Source: Pseudovibrio sp. Tun.PSC04-5.I4 (GTDB lineage: Bacteria; Pseudomonadota; Alphaproteobacteria; Rhizobiales; Stappiaceae). Taken from it: a DNA stretch of 64,000 nt. The notes beneath the pieces are model-generated. The model saw nothing but the letters and a program-made list of their open reading frames with translations, ran no database searches and was not told the origin of the DNA. Within the stretch, counting starts at the first letter, position 1, and each line of letters starts with the position of its first letter. The stretch lies in NCBI RefSeq assembly GCF_900104145.1, contig NZ_FNLB01000006.1, forward strand, positions 1,571,001 to 1,635,000, given 5' to 3'. Positions 47,861 through 56,754 of the stretch are shown one piece after another. Made by a program: the position numbers and the translations under genes.

Positions 47861-48040
47861 AACTTGATTGAACGAGACCTTTGCAATTCACCTCAAACAA
47901 CTTGGCAATGCCAATTTACGATATCAGGCAAAACGCAGGCTCAATATCGTGGAAATTATGGATAAGAAGCTGACTAACATTTGGCAGCGTTTGTATATAG
48001 TCTTTGAGCATCCAAATGTGAAACCCAGCACTCGCCCAGA

Positions 48041-48967
48041 TCAGTCCAGTTTTTTGAGTGCAGCAGAAAATGGTTTTGCAAGAATTTGGAAGTGGTTGAT
48101 TTGTGCCTCCGAGAAGCGGTTGGGATCATTTGCACAAACAATGAACACACCAGTTATCAGGCCTTCATCGTAAATCGGTAAAGCCAAATAAGACCGAACC
48201 CGGTTTGGGACAAACAAAGCCCAGTCGATCGGTTTCAGGCTCTCCATTGTATCCTCGACAATCATGTATTCCATATTGAAGGTAATCATGGCTTCAGCAA
48301 TGGTGCCTTCAAACGAGAAGATCTCTCCTTGAGTTCTTTCCTCAAACGCCGAGCCCGCATAGTAAACTGCGACCTGCTCCTTCTCAGCCATTACATGAGA
48401 GAACATTACGGCCTGAAACTCAGGCGCAGTCTGGCTTTCGTTAATAATCGCGAGCATTGCCGGAACAGATGTTTGCTTTCCAAGCCTCCGGGTTAGAGCA
48501 GAGGTCTTCCTGCTAGAGGATTGCTCTTTCCTGACCTCTGCACTTTCCAATTTAGCAATCAGAGGTTTTCGATTTGCATCTCCCAGAATGTCATCAACGC
48601 ATGTCAGGTGGCCAAAAATCTTCAGTTCTTCATCATTCTGGATCTCTCCAGTGATTTTAAACCATTTCATTGCGCCTGTTCTGTCAGGTAATCGAAAGAC
48701 GGCATTGGCATACTGCCCAAGCTGCAACGAGTGCATCGCATTATTTAGCTCCGGTAGGTCTTCCGGCAGCAAAAGTTCTTTTCTTCGATTTGGGTTTTTC
48801 AAAAGCTCAACCAGATCAAACGGATAATCGCTCCATCCAGACTCGAAAACCGCTGCGATGCGCTGCTTATGTAAATCTATTTCCCACAACAACACTGGGG
48901 AAGAACCAAAGTATTTGTAAATATCACTTTGGGGCGCTTGCACTTCTCTAAATCTTTGCATCTTCAC
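48041..48967 (-). CDS. PAS/GAF-type sensory protein without output domain
   Basis: 308 residues, cytosolic. The first 130 or so look PAS-like (PVLLWEIDLHKQRIAAVFESGWSDYP ... NAVFRLPDRTGAMKWFKITGEI). Residues about 165-308 look GAF-like (SVPAMLAIINESQTAPEFQAV ... VRSYLALPIYDEGLITGVFIVCANDPNRFSEAQINHFQILAK). No kinase, cyclase, phosphodiesterase or DNA-binding domain follows. It is divergent from the GntR regulator across a gap of about 200 bp holding the FadR-type operator, so it may belong to the same regulon. Domain calls are by pattern only. Confidence 0.65.
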   Translation of the reverse strand: MKMQRFREVQAPQSDIYKYFGSSPVLLWEIDLHKQRIAAVFESGWSDYPFDLVELLKNPNRRKELLLPEDLPELNNAMHSLQLGQYANAVFRLPDRTGAMKWFKITGEIQNDEELKIFGHLTCVDDILGDANRKPLIAKLESAEVRKEQSSSRKTSALTRRLGKQTSVPAMLAIINESQTAPEFQAVMFSHVMAEKEQVAVYYAGSAFEERTQGEIFSFEGTIAEAMITFNMEYMIVEDTMESLKPIDWALFVPNRVRSYLALPIYDEGLITGVFIVCANDPNRFSEAQINHFQILAKPFSAALKKLD

Positions 48968-49095
48968 AATCTGCTTTTCTTCTTATTACTATTTGTGCGG
49001 CAAAATAAAATTCTTGTCTAGTCAAATAAAACACATACGAATTTACTTTAGAAAAACTCAAATATGCCTATGTAATGCGCACTACTTATTTCATT

Positions 49096-49106
49096 TGGTA
49101 CTACCA
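49096..49106. promoter_or_regulatory. FadR-type GntR operator
   Basis: TGGTACTACCA exactly fits the FadR-subfamily consensus TNGTNNNACNA and sits inside a longer perfect inverted repeat TTTGGTA-C-TACCAAA (49094-49108). It lies between the divergent PAS/GAF gene and the GntR-family gene, 65 bp upstream of the latter's likely start. Autoregulation, and perhaps control of the divergent gene, is a strong inference. Confidence 0.7.
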
Positions 49107-49171
49107 AATATATAGTAACACATGTGATTTGCTTTGAATTTCTTAGATTCGGCAAGAAAAATGGACACATT

Positions 49172-49966
49172 GTGAAAGTGGTAGAACCAAAATACTCAAA
49201 TGTGAAGCAAGCAAGCAAAGAAGCTAGCCTGGACAGCATCATTCGAGAAATGATCGCTGAAGGTCGCTGGAGTATGGGTGAACGTTTACCGTCAGAACGC
49301 GTTCTATCTGCTGAACTTAAGGTGAGCCGCAATACGCTTCGCAATGTACTGAAATGTCTCGAAGCAAATGGGCTCCTTGAAATACGAAAGAGCAGCGGTT
49401 GTTACATTTCCTCAACTAAACCTGAGGAAAGCAAAATTCAGCGCGAAAGCGCCGCCCCTCACCAGGAGATCATGGCGAAATACGAAGCTGGGCTCCTCGT
49501 GTTGCCGGGAATTTTTGCAGCCGCAGCATTAAAAGTAAAACCAGAAGACTTGCAAGAACTGGAAGTGTGTACGGGAGCTTTAGGCCAGTCCATTCTTGAG
49601 AGAGACTGGGAAGACCTGATGGCGCACTCACTGGAGTTTCCACTCATAGTCGTGCGCTGCCTCAACAACAGCGTTGTAAGTGAGATCATTCGCGAGCTTT
49701 GCGAAAGTGCTTATGTTTTCGTTCCCCATCTCTCCCGCTCACAAGAAGCTTCACGGAAAAGTCTGTTCACGGATTTCGTTATGGTTCTCAAAGCGTTGCG
49801 CAAGGGTGATCCTGCCCTAGCCCGCATCGCCGTTAAGAGAAAAATCATCAACGCAGCCCACGCGCTTACAAGTGTGACGGGAGTACCACTAACGCCAATT
49901 CTTGTTGCAGCTCATGAAGAGCTCAGCAAGCTAGAAGGAGATACCTCGATAGGCGCAACTGCCTGA
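49172..49966 (+). CDS. GntR family (FadR/FCD subgroup) transcriptional regulator
   Basis: 264 residues from a GTG at 49172; a GTG at 49124 would add 16 residues but has no ribosome-binding site either. The winged-helix N terminus is typical (IREMIAEGRWSMGERLPSERVLSAELKVSRNTLRNVLKCLEANGLLEIRKSSGCYIS). The C-terminal helical effector domain resembles FCD, but the usual DxxFH metal site is not obvious (DLMAHSLEFPLIVV), so ligand binding may differ. A perfect FadR-type operator lies upstream. It precedes the membrane/MBL/GTPase operon in the same direction by 134 bp and is its likely regulator. Confidence 0.88.
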   Translation: MKVVEPKYSNVKQASKEASLDSIIREMIAEGRWSMGERLPSERVLSAELKVSRNTLRNVLKCLEANGLLEIRKSSGCYISSTKPEESKIQRESAAPHQEIMAKYEAGLLVLPGIFAAAALKVKPEDLQELEVCTGALGQSILERDWEDLMAHSLEFPLIVVRCLNNSVVSEIIRELCESAYVFVPHLSRSQEASRKSLFTDFVMVLKALRKGDPALARIAVKRKIINAAHALTSVTGVPLTPILVAAHEELSKLEGDTSIGATA

Positions 49967-50100
49967 GGTGAATCCAAAAACCAGCTGAATGCGCAACCGT
50001 CCGTCAAAACGCAACGCACTCAACTGGTCAGGTGGGGCAAAACAGCCTCTGGCCCCCAATTCAATATTCCAGAGGCAATAGCCGTTGCTTGGAGGCAACT

Positions 50101-51525
50101 ATGGAACGGTATGGAGTAGGGTTCCTTGCGGAACGTAAACTCGTCAAACGCTCGCCCGGGATTATTCCCGGTGTAGTGAGCCTTATCCTAATTCTTGCAG
50201 TATTTTATGCAAGTTGGTGGATATTTCAAGATCCACGCGGTCTAATGCGTATGTATACCCCTTATGTTGGGTACATGTATTGCCGCTGGTGGCTCATTAT
50301 GATGATCTGGATGGTTTACATCTTTGATTTTTGGCCATTCAAACGAACATGGTTGGAAAATTCACATCCGGTCCTGAAAGGTATGGTGCTTACCGCAGTC
50401 TCAGTTTTGATTCTGGTCACGTTGATCAAGGGCTTTTTCGAAGGCTTTCTGGGCAACTACGGTATAGCTTACTTCAACCCTGAACAGCTTGAAAAACTTC
50501 CTGGAATTACCTCATTTTTCGCTATTGAGTATTCCAGTCTTGCCATTTTGATGTTTGCAGCAATCGCGTCCTGGATCTCTCCAGCATGGGTCGTTGCACT
50601 CGAAAATGCGCCTTGGGGGAAGCTCTCTCAACCGGTTCGTGGCATTACGATTTTGCTGGTCACATTCTTCCTGTCGACCATCGTTTACTTCGTAACCATG
50701 CACTCTCATATGGGTATTCTTTACCAGCCTTGGCAGTACTTCACCTCCATCGCTCCACCCTATTGGGAAACGTTTGCTGATACAGTTTCCGGTAACTTCC
50801 ACATCTCTTGGATTATGTGCTGTACCGTTGTTGTGTGGCTCGTTGAAACAATTTGGGAACGTTACCCGTTCAACTTGATCAGGAATAACGTTGCACGCCG
50901 TTTGGCATTGTTCTTCGGCATCATCGTAATCGCGTTTGCACTTCACTTCTTCTTGTACTTCGCGCAGGAACTCACATGGGGTGAAGCTGTACGCGGAACA
51001 CGCCGTGAGTTTTCACCGGACTGGCGTTGGCTGCATGTTGGTGAGATGGCAATCTTCTGGCTCGTTCCAGCTTTGGTTCTGACCTTCTACTTCGATAATT
51101 GGCCACGCAAATATTCGATGCCAGTAAATGTAGCAGCCAGAACAGTGATTTCACTGGTCGGTGCCTGCTGCCTTTACATTGTCTACTACAAAACTTCACA
51201 TCTATTCCTGGGGACGCAGAAAGGGTTCTCTCATCCGCAGCAGTTCCCAATGATTCCAATGATTTGGCTGGTTAATATCATGCTGGTCCACCACTGGTTC
51301 ATGGACAATTGGCCAATGTGGAAGATGGTCCCCAAAACAACGAAGGAAGTAGACAGCGAACGGGCGGAATATGCTCAAAAACTGGCAGCCGAAAAACCAA
51401 CCGCCAGCTACGGCTACGGCATTGGTGCAGGCGTTGTCGCTGGTGTTGCCGCTGGTGTTGCCGTTTACTTCGTCGTCGTAGGGCTACTTCCAGTCGTCTA
51501 CTCATCCATCAACATAATCAACTAA
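50101..51525 (+). CDS. Polytopic membrane protein of unknown family
   Basis: 474 residues from the ATG at 50101 (GGAGG 6 nt upstream). About eleven membrane helices, strikingly rich in Trp, Tyr and Met (YASWWIF, CRWWLIMMIWMVYIFDFW, IMLVHHWFMDNWPMW). Several membrane-embedded or interfacial histidines are seen (VTMHSHMG, NFHISW, LHFFLYF, VHHWF), which could bind metal or haem. A Gly/Val/Ala-rich helix ends the protein. I do not recognise the family. It is the first gene of the operon with the Tat-MBL enzyme (23-bp gap) and COG0523 GTPase, so it probably works with the exported enzyme as transporter or electron/metal-handling partner (inference). Confidence 0.85.
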   Translation: MERYGVGFLAERKLVKRSPGIIPGVVSLILILAVFYASWWIFQDPRGLMRMYTPYVGYMYCRWWLIMMIWMVYIFDFWPFKRTWLENSHPVLKGMVLTAVSVLILVTLIKGFFEGFLGNYGIAYFNPEQLEKLPGITSFFAIEYSSLAILMFAAIASWISPAWVVALENAPWGKLSQPVRGITILLVTFFLSTIVYFVTMHSHMGILYQPWQYFTSIAPPYWETFADTVSGNFHISWIMCCTVVVWLVETIWERYPFNLIRNNVARRLALFFGIIVIAFALHFFLYFAQELTWGEAVRGTRREFSPDWRWLHVGEMAIFWLVPALVLTFYFDNWPRKYSMPVNVAARTVISLVGACCLYIVYYKTSHLFLGTQKGFSHPQQFPMIPMIWLVNIMLVHHWFMDNWPMWKMVPKTTKEVDSERAEYAQKLAAEKPTASYGYGIGAGVVAGVAAGVAVYFVVVGLLPVVYSSINIIN

Positions 51526-51548
51526 TTCGAGGATTCCAGGAGATTGTT

Positions 51549-52706
51549 ATGACACAGAACTTGGATCGCAGGAAATTCCTGAAAGGGGCGACTACAGGTG
51601 TAGGCCTCGGGCTTGTTGGTGCAATGGGGCTCTATTCCTATTCATCATTCAGGGAATCGTATTTCCCTGAAATGAAACGAAAAATGGCAGATATCGGGAC
51701 CTGTAAAAGCGTGAAGGTAACCAATATCAGCGAAACCAGCTGGTTTGAAAATGCTGTCTTGATGAGCGACATCAAGAACGCAGGAGGCTTGCTCGTAAAC
51801 CAATATGATTACAACTGGCCACCCTTCGGCAACGGCAAGGGACTTGGCAACGGATCCTATGAGGAAGGCATTGCCAAGATTAAGCAATACCTGCCTCACG
51901 ATTTGGAATCTGCCTGGGAGGTCATCAAAGAAAATTGCGTTGGCGTTGAGAATGCAGGTGGCTATGCCGCTCTGCTTGATGTGGAATTTGAAAGCGGTAA
52001 ACGCCAGAAGTTCCTTCTCGACTCCGGCTGGTCCTACAAATGGATGGATGAGTGTTTCCGCCGCGAAGGCATTGATGAGATGTTACGCAATAAGGAAATT
52101 GAAGCGCTTATTATTTCCCATGAACACTTCGACCACTTCTGGGGCTTACCAGTCACGCTGAAGTACGATCCGGAAATCACCATCTACATTCCGGAAGGGT
52201 TCTATCCAGAGGGCAAACAATACATCAAAGACTCGGGTCACACAGGTAAGTTGATTGAGCTGAAAAATGGTCTGAACAGGATCATTCCCGGTCTGGCAAC
52301 CTACACATTCCCGGTTCCGATAATCTGCCGCGTCTTCGGCGAGCAATCAATCTATTGCAACGTCAAAGACAAGGGCCTCGTAAGTGTCACCGGGTGTTGC
52401 CACCAAGGTATCATTCGGTTCGCCGAAACAGCTTATCAGGAACTCAAGTTCGAGAATGATAACTTCCATGGGATTTATGGCGGTCTACATATCTCGCCCT
52501 TTGATGATTGGGATCCAAAGTATGATGATCTCGTAATCTCGCTACGGAATTATGACTTTGACAAGATTGGCTGCAACCACTGCACAGGCATCGTTTGCGC
52601 CAATAAGTTCATTCAAGCTGGTTATCCGGTCATTGAAGGGACTGCGCAGCACAGATCCAAGGACAAAGCTTACCTTGGCAACGGTGACACCATAACCTTT
52701 GGCTAG
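51549..52706 (+). CDS. Tat-exported metallo-beta-lactamase-fold hydrolase (COG1237-like)
   Basis: 385 residues. The twin-arginine signal is DRRKFLKGATTGVGLGLVGAMG. The MBL fold has the metal motif HEHFDH (H191, H193, D195, H196), then VTGCCHQGI (H285) and CNHCTG (H344). The GCxHxGI and HCTG pair is typical of the COG1237 group, which includes the methanopterin-pathway dihydropterin synthase-like enzymes. The Tat signal implies folding with metal in the cytosol before export to the periplasm. AGGAG stands 7 nt before the ATG. Second gene of the GntR-linked operon; substrate unknown. Confidence 0.88.
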   Translation: MTQNLDRRKFLKGATTGVGLGLVGAMGLYSYSSFRESYFPEMKRKMADIGTCKSVKVTNISETSWFENAVLMSDIKNAGGLLVNQYDYNWPPFGNGKGLGNGSYEEGIAKIKQYLPHDLESAWEVIKENCVGVENAGGYAALLDVEFESGKRQKFLLDSGWSYKWMDECFRREGIDEMLRNKEIEALIISHEHFDHFWGLPVTLKYDPEITIYIPEGFYPEGKQYIKDSGHTGKLIELKNGLNRIIPGLATYTFPVPIICRVFGEQSIYCNVKDKGLVSVTGCCHQGIIRFAETAYQELKFENDNFHGIYGGLHISPFDDWDPKYDDLVISLRNYDFDKIGCNHCTGIVCANKFIQAGYPVIEGTAQHRSKDKAYLGNGDTITFG

Positions 52707-52767
52707 ATGCCAAGGAAAATGTGGGGTCGCTACGTGCGGCCTCACGCCTTTGCTTCGAGAGTTTCAC

Positions 52768-54618
52768 ATGCTTCAAAATTTACAGACGTTGCTTCCACCA
52801 AGCTCCTTGGAGCGCCCTTCTCTGGCCTCAAGCATTCTTCCTTCAGCAGCCATGATGCGGGTCAACTTCATCCCGGGCGTACGTCAACGGCTGGGATGGC
52901 GTGGCATGAGAGAGTGCCCCAAACACCGAACCTGCCTAACCGCAAAAATCAAAGACATGAACGGTGTTTTCGGGTTTGCACCCACCAGCAACCCGGAGCG
53001 ACCTGAAGCGGGATTAACGCGTTTCGCGTTGTGTTATTTCCCATCACCGGATGAGGAGCTGTTCAACTGCTTTCCAGTGGAAGCGTGCTTGATTGCCCTT
53101 TCTGAGGACTATCTGGAAAAGGTGAGAGACTTCCGTAGCCATCCCGAGTTGATGGCCTTGTTTCAAGTCGGCACCATTGAATGCACCTTCGACCCAGCAG
53201 GCGGAGTAGGCCTCAGCCTTCATGCAGGAACGCGCGATCGCGTAATTGCACGGGATGGTTACAGTGTTCAGGCCCCGGAAGGTCTGCGACAAGTCGTTGA
53301 ACTCGGTGGTTTAGATAAGGATCTTCCTGCTTTTGAAATTGCTTATAAGTTTTTTGAAATTCTCAGTGCCTCCCTCACATTCAGTACAGGCAAAGCCCCT
53401 GAGCGCCTGAAAGAGGTTGCGCTAAAAAACACAGTGACAAGCTACGATGCACAAGGAAACCTGCATAAAGAACCTTGTCAGGACAGTACGCGCACCGCCT
53501 TCCACATTGGATGGGGCAACTCCGCCACCTGCACCTTCGATGACGACGACAAATACCCCCCCGTCATCCGTTGGCAAGCTCCAGACCCGTTCCCTGTCTC
53601 CCTAAAAAATGCATTGTGGTGGAATCCATCCGTCCCCGGTGCGCGCCACTCCATCGATAAATCAACCATGGGAATTACTGAGCGCCCAAAACTCATAGTG
53701 CTGACAGGATTTCTTGGTGCTGGAAAAACCAGTTTTCTCGCACGTTTTATCGAGTATCAGGCCGCACGAAACCTATTTGTGGCCGTGGTTCAAAATGAAA
53801 TTGGCGAAACGGGTTTGGATGCCAAACTTCTGGACCAACACTATGCAGTCAAAGAAATGGATGAAGGCTGCATTTGCTGCACGCTTGTTGGGAACCTTGG
53901 AGCTGCCCTCCAGGAGATTTCCAGTCAGTTCCAACCTGACTTTGTTGTCGTTGAAACGACGGGACTGGCTAATCCCGCCAACCTGCTTGCTGAGCTTTAT
54001 GAGTTGGAAGAAGTGCTGGAGTTAAGCTCCATCACATGTATGGTTGACGCAATGAATGCCGGAAACCAGTTGAACAACTACTCGATTTTGAAAGATCAGA
54101 TACGGCTTGCGGATGTCGTTTTGCTCAACAAGTGTGATCTGGCTAGCGAAAATGATCTTAACGATCTGAAGGCCAAGCTCTCACACTTAAACCCCTTTGC
54201 GCAGATAAAACAGACGAAGCAAGGGGATATCAATCCGCTTGAAATTTACGGCGTCAATTTTCAAGGGCAAGCGAAACCTGAAGCTGGGCATCAGTGTTCT
54301 TGCAGCGCCCATGGTTTAGACGACTGCAAAACGCACCAACATTACGGAATATCCAGTCAGTTATGGCGTGCCCCTCCAAACTTATCGAAGGACGTACTGG
54401 AGAAAGCCATCGGACGGCTGCCATCCTCGGTTTTACGGGTAAAAGGCATCATCTCACTAGACGGGGGACGTTTATGCGTCTGCCAATATGTCCCCGGTAG
54501 TTTGACACTTTCTGACTATCTAGGAGATGAGGACGTTGAGAGATTTCTGGTTTTCATTGGAGAGAACATCTCGGAAACAACTGCCTTATTTGAAAATTCA
54601 ATCACCACCGCAACGTGA
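52768..54618 (+). CDS. COG0523 (CobW/ZNG1-type) GTPase with a large N-terminal extension
   Basis: 616 residues from the ATG at 52768 (GAGAG upstream). Residues 1 to about 305 form a domain I cannot place, with cysteines in RECPKHRTC and FNCFPVEAC. Residues about 306-616 are a complete G3E GTPase: G1 TGFLGAGKTSF (313-321), the metal-binding GCICC (C368, C370, C371), ETTGLANP, NKCD (454-457), a Cys/His-rich loop HQCSCSAHGLDDCKTHQHYG, and a CobW C-terminal domain. COG0523 proteins deliver Zn, Co, Fe or similar metals to client enzymes. Being 61 bp after the MBL gene, it may load that enzyme before Tat export (inference). Confidence 0.88.
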   Translation: MLQNLQTLLPPSSLERPSLASSILPSAAMMRVNFIPGVRQRLGWRGMRECPKHRTCLTAKIKDMNGVFGFAPTSNPERPEAGLTRFALCYFPSPDEELFNCFPVEACLIALSEDYLEKVRDFRSHPELMALFQVGTIECTFDPAGGVGLSLHAGTRDRVIARDGYSVQAPEGLRQVVELGGLDKDLPAFEIAYKFFEILSASLTFSTGKAPERLKEVALKNTVTSYDAQGNLHKEPCQDSTRTAFHIGWGNSATCTFDDDDKYPPVIRWQAPDPFPVSLKNALWWNPSVPGARHSIDKSTMGITERPKLIVLTGFLGAGKTSFLARFIEYQAARNLFVAVVQNEIGETGLDAKLLDQHYAVKEMDEGCICCTLVGNLGAALQEISSQFQPDFVVVETTGLANPANLLAELYELEEVLELSSITCMVDAMNAGNQLNNYSILKDQIRLADVVLLNKCDLASENDLNDLKAKLSHLNPFAQIKQTKQGDINPLEIYGVNFQGQAKPEAGHQCSCSAHGLDDCKTHQHYGISSQLWRAPPNLSKDVLEKAIGRLPSSVLRVKGIISLDGGRLCVCQYVPGSLTLSDYLGDEDVERFLVFIGENISETTALFENSITTAT

Positions 54619-54685
54619 GCAGACTCGGTTTGTTTGTGCAGCTTAGGTAATTGAATTTGTCCCTGAAACCGGCGGTGCATTGCCA

Positions 54686-55185
54686 CTAGAGCACGTTGGC
54701 CTTCAACGCAGTCTCATCTATGAAACCTATGCGTGACAACAAGTTACGCATAAAAGGTTGACGACGTGTGATCCAGATATGACGAGACTGCCAGACGTCA
54801 GATCGCTTCTGCTCTGCGGCTTGGAGGCCTTTTTTGTGTGTCAGGCCAAGATTGCGCAGAACACGCCAGAGCGAGACGCGGCGGACCGTGACATTGTGTG
54901 TGATCTACCAACTCTGATACCAGGTCATTCAGGGTCAGATCTGGTTTTGTGACCATCCGTGCTTCGATCCAGCTCCAAAGACTGGCAAGTTTGCCATGGC
55001 CTCCGCCATTGCCCTGCGCCCTCGGCTCCAGACCACCTGTTTCACGCTTCGGGATCACCAAAGCGTTCACAAAGCTCACCGAAACCCCGAACTGCGTTGC
55101 TGCCTGCCGGTGAGAATGCCCTTCTTCTACAAACGCTATAGCGCGTTCACGAGTGCCAGAGGATATGCTGTCGCTCCTCTGGTAA
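54686..55185 (-). pseudogene. IS630-family transposase remnant
   Basis: Minus-strand pieces: an HTH part (TRERAIAFVEEGHSHRQAATQFGVSVSFV), then GHGKLASLWSWIEARMVTKPDLTLNDLVSEL, a frame change, then VTVRRVSLWRVLRNLGLTHKKGLQAAEQKRSDV and FIDETALKANV ending in a TAG at 54686. These match the N-terminal half of IS630/Tc1-type transposases, including the first catalytic Asp (FIDET). The C-terminal half is missing. Dead element just downstream of the COG0523 gene. Confidence 0.75.
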
Positions 55186-55304
55186 AGCGACGTAGGATAG
55201 CCTCAGGATCGGCGGTTCGGGTATAAAGAGCCGAGGCTAAACGGATCATCTCATGATATTGTTGCTTAACCAGTTCCCAATCAATTGGCCTGCTAACAAG
55301 GGAT

Positions 55305-55366
55305 CTGTGCGTCGGCAGAGTTTTTGGTTCCAGGAGCTGCGAAAACTAAGAGAGAGTTGGCTCATC
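55305..55366 (+). repeat. Left terminal inverted repeat of the IS3 element
   Basis: Begins CTGTGCGTCGGCAGAG and ends GTTGGCTCATC; matches the inverse of 56755-56815 with about four differences including one 1-nt length change. Confidence 0.85.
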
Positions 55367-55378
55367 TGGTTGGTTTGA

Positions 55379-56359
55379 TTATGCGGCGTGTTGCCTGTGA
55401 TGCAAGCGGCGCATTTCGAGTGTCTTTCGTTTGATCCCTTCCCTTTGTTTTAGAATAGCTTTGTCGCGCCCGAAGTAGACGTCAGCGGGTGTAACATTGT
55501 TGATGCTCTCGTGGTATCGCTGATGGTTGTAATGATCGACGAAGGCTTCAATTTGCGCTTCAAGGTCACCCGGCAGAGAGTAGTTTTCCAGCAGAATCCG
55601 GTTCTTCAGAGTTTGATGCCACCTTTCGATCTTTCCCTGGGTTTGGGGGTGATAGGGTGCACCGCGCGTGTGCTTCATACCTTTTCCCTGTAACCATTCT
55701 GCCAGATCACCAGAGACGTAGCTGGAGCCATTATCGCTTAGTAACCGGGGTTTGTGGGCAACGTGAACCTGGTCGCAACCTGATGCCTGCAACGCCAGAT
55801 CCAATGTGTCGGTCACATCTTCAGCCCTCATGTTGGTGCAGAGCTTCCACGCAATGATATAGCGGCTGTAGTCGTCCAGGATCGTGCTGAGATAATACCA
55901 CCCCCAGCCGAGAACCTTAAGATAGGTGAAGTCCGTCTGCCAGAGCTGATTGATGGCTGTCGTTTTGTCTTTGAACTCATTGGCGGCCTTGATGACGATG
56001 AAGGCGGGGCTGGTGATCAGGTCGTGTGCCTTCAATACGCGGTAGACAGAAGCCTCTGATACAAAATATCTTTCCCGATCAGTGAACGTAACCGCCAATT
56101 CCCGAGGCGATAGCTCCGTCTCTTTCAAAGCCAGCTTGACGACCTTGCGCCTTACCTCGTCAGGGATGCGATTCCAGACGTGCCTGGGTTTGGGAGATTG
56201 ATCATTCAGTCCAGCCTCTCCGCGCTGTAGATAACGCTCATACCAACGATAGAACGTGGTGCGGGGAATACCGAGCTTGGCCAGTGTTTGGCGAGCTGAC
56301 AGGTGGCCTTCGTCAACCAACCTGATGATCTCCAGCCTCTCAGATGCGGCATACCTCAT
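55379..56359 (-). CDS. IS3-family transposase OrfB (integrase core)
   Basis: 326 residues. HTH start (RLVDEGHLSARQTLAKLGIPRTTFYRWYERY), then the rve integrase core with DDE residues in LWQTDFTYLKV, LLSDNGSSYVSG and TQGKIERWHQTLKNR, and the family ending NNVTPADVYFGRD. The ATG overlaps the orfA stop as ATGA, suggesting coupled translation or a frameshift-produced OrfAB. Confidence 0.94.
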   Translation of the reverse strand: MRYAASERLEIIRLVDEGHLSARQTLAKLGIPRTTFYRWYERYLQRGEAGLNDQSPKPRHVWNRIPDEVRRKVVKLALKETELSPRELAVTFTDRERYFVSEASVYRVLKAHDLITSPAFIVIKAANEFKDKTTAINQLWQTDFTYLKVLGWGWYYLSTILDDYSRYIIAWKLCTNMRAEDVTDTLDLALQASGCDQVHVAHKPRLLSDNGSSYVSGDLAEWLQGKGMKHTRGAPYHPQTQGKIERWHQTLKNRILLENYSLPGDLEAQIEAFVDHYNHQRYHESINNVTPADVYFGRDKAILKQREGIKRKTLEMRRLHHRQHAA

Positions 56360-56730
56360 TCTGGGTCGCCCCCACCCTCGAACATGCTTTTTTTGAGCAA
56401 GCGGAGTTCCAGCGTTTGTTCAGCCACCACTTCCTTCAAATCGCGAGCTTCCCGGCGGAGGTCTTTAGCCTCTTCAGTATTTGCCGCACGCGCCGTATCA
56501 CCAGACAGACGCCGCTTGCCTGCTTCCAGGAAAGCTTTCGACCACTTGTAGTAGATGCCTTGGGAGAGACCTTCCCTACGGCACAGCTCAGCAATACTGT
56601 CTTCGCCGCGCAAGCCGTCCAAGACGATCCTGATCTTTTCTTCTGATGAATAGTGTTTGCGGGTGGCGCGTTTGATATCTTTGACGATCTTCTCGCCAGG
56701 GCTTTTGTACGTTCCTGTTGTCTGTCTCAT
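56356..56730 (-). CDS. IS3-family transposase OrfA
   Basis: 124 residues from the ATG at 56730 (GAGGAG upstream). HTH protein: RKHYSSEEKIRIVLDGLRGEDSIAELCRREGLSQGIYYKWSKAFLEAGKRRLSGD, then a leucine-zipper-like coiled coil (LRREARDLKEVVAEQTLELRLLKKS). Binds the element ends. Confidence 0.93.
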   Translation of the reverse strand: MRQTTGTYKSPGEKIVKDIKRATRKHYSSEEKIRIVLDGLRGEDSIAELCRREGLSQGIYYKWSKAFLEAGKRRLSGDTARAANTEEAKDLRREARDLKEVVAEQTLELRLLKKSMFEGGGDPE

Positions 56731-56754
56731 GTCCCACTCCTCAGTGGTTACGAT

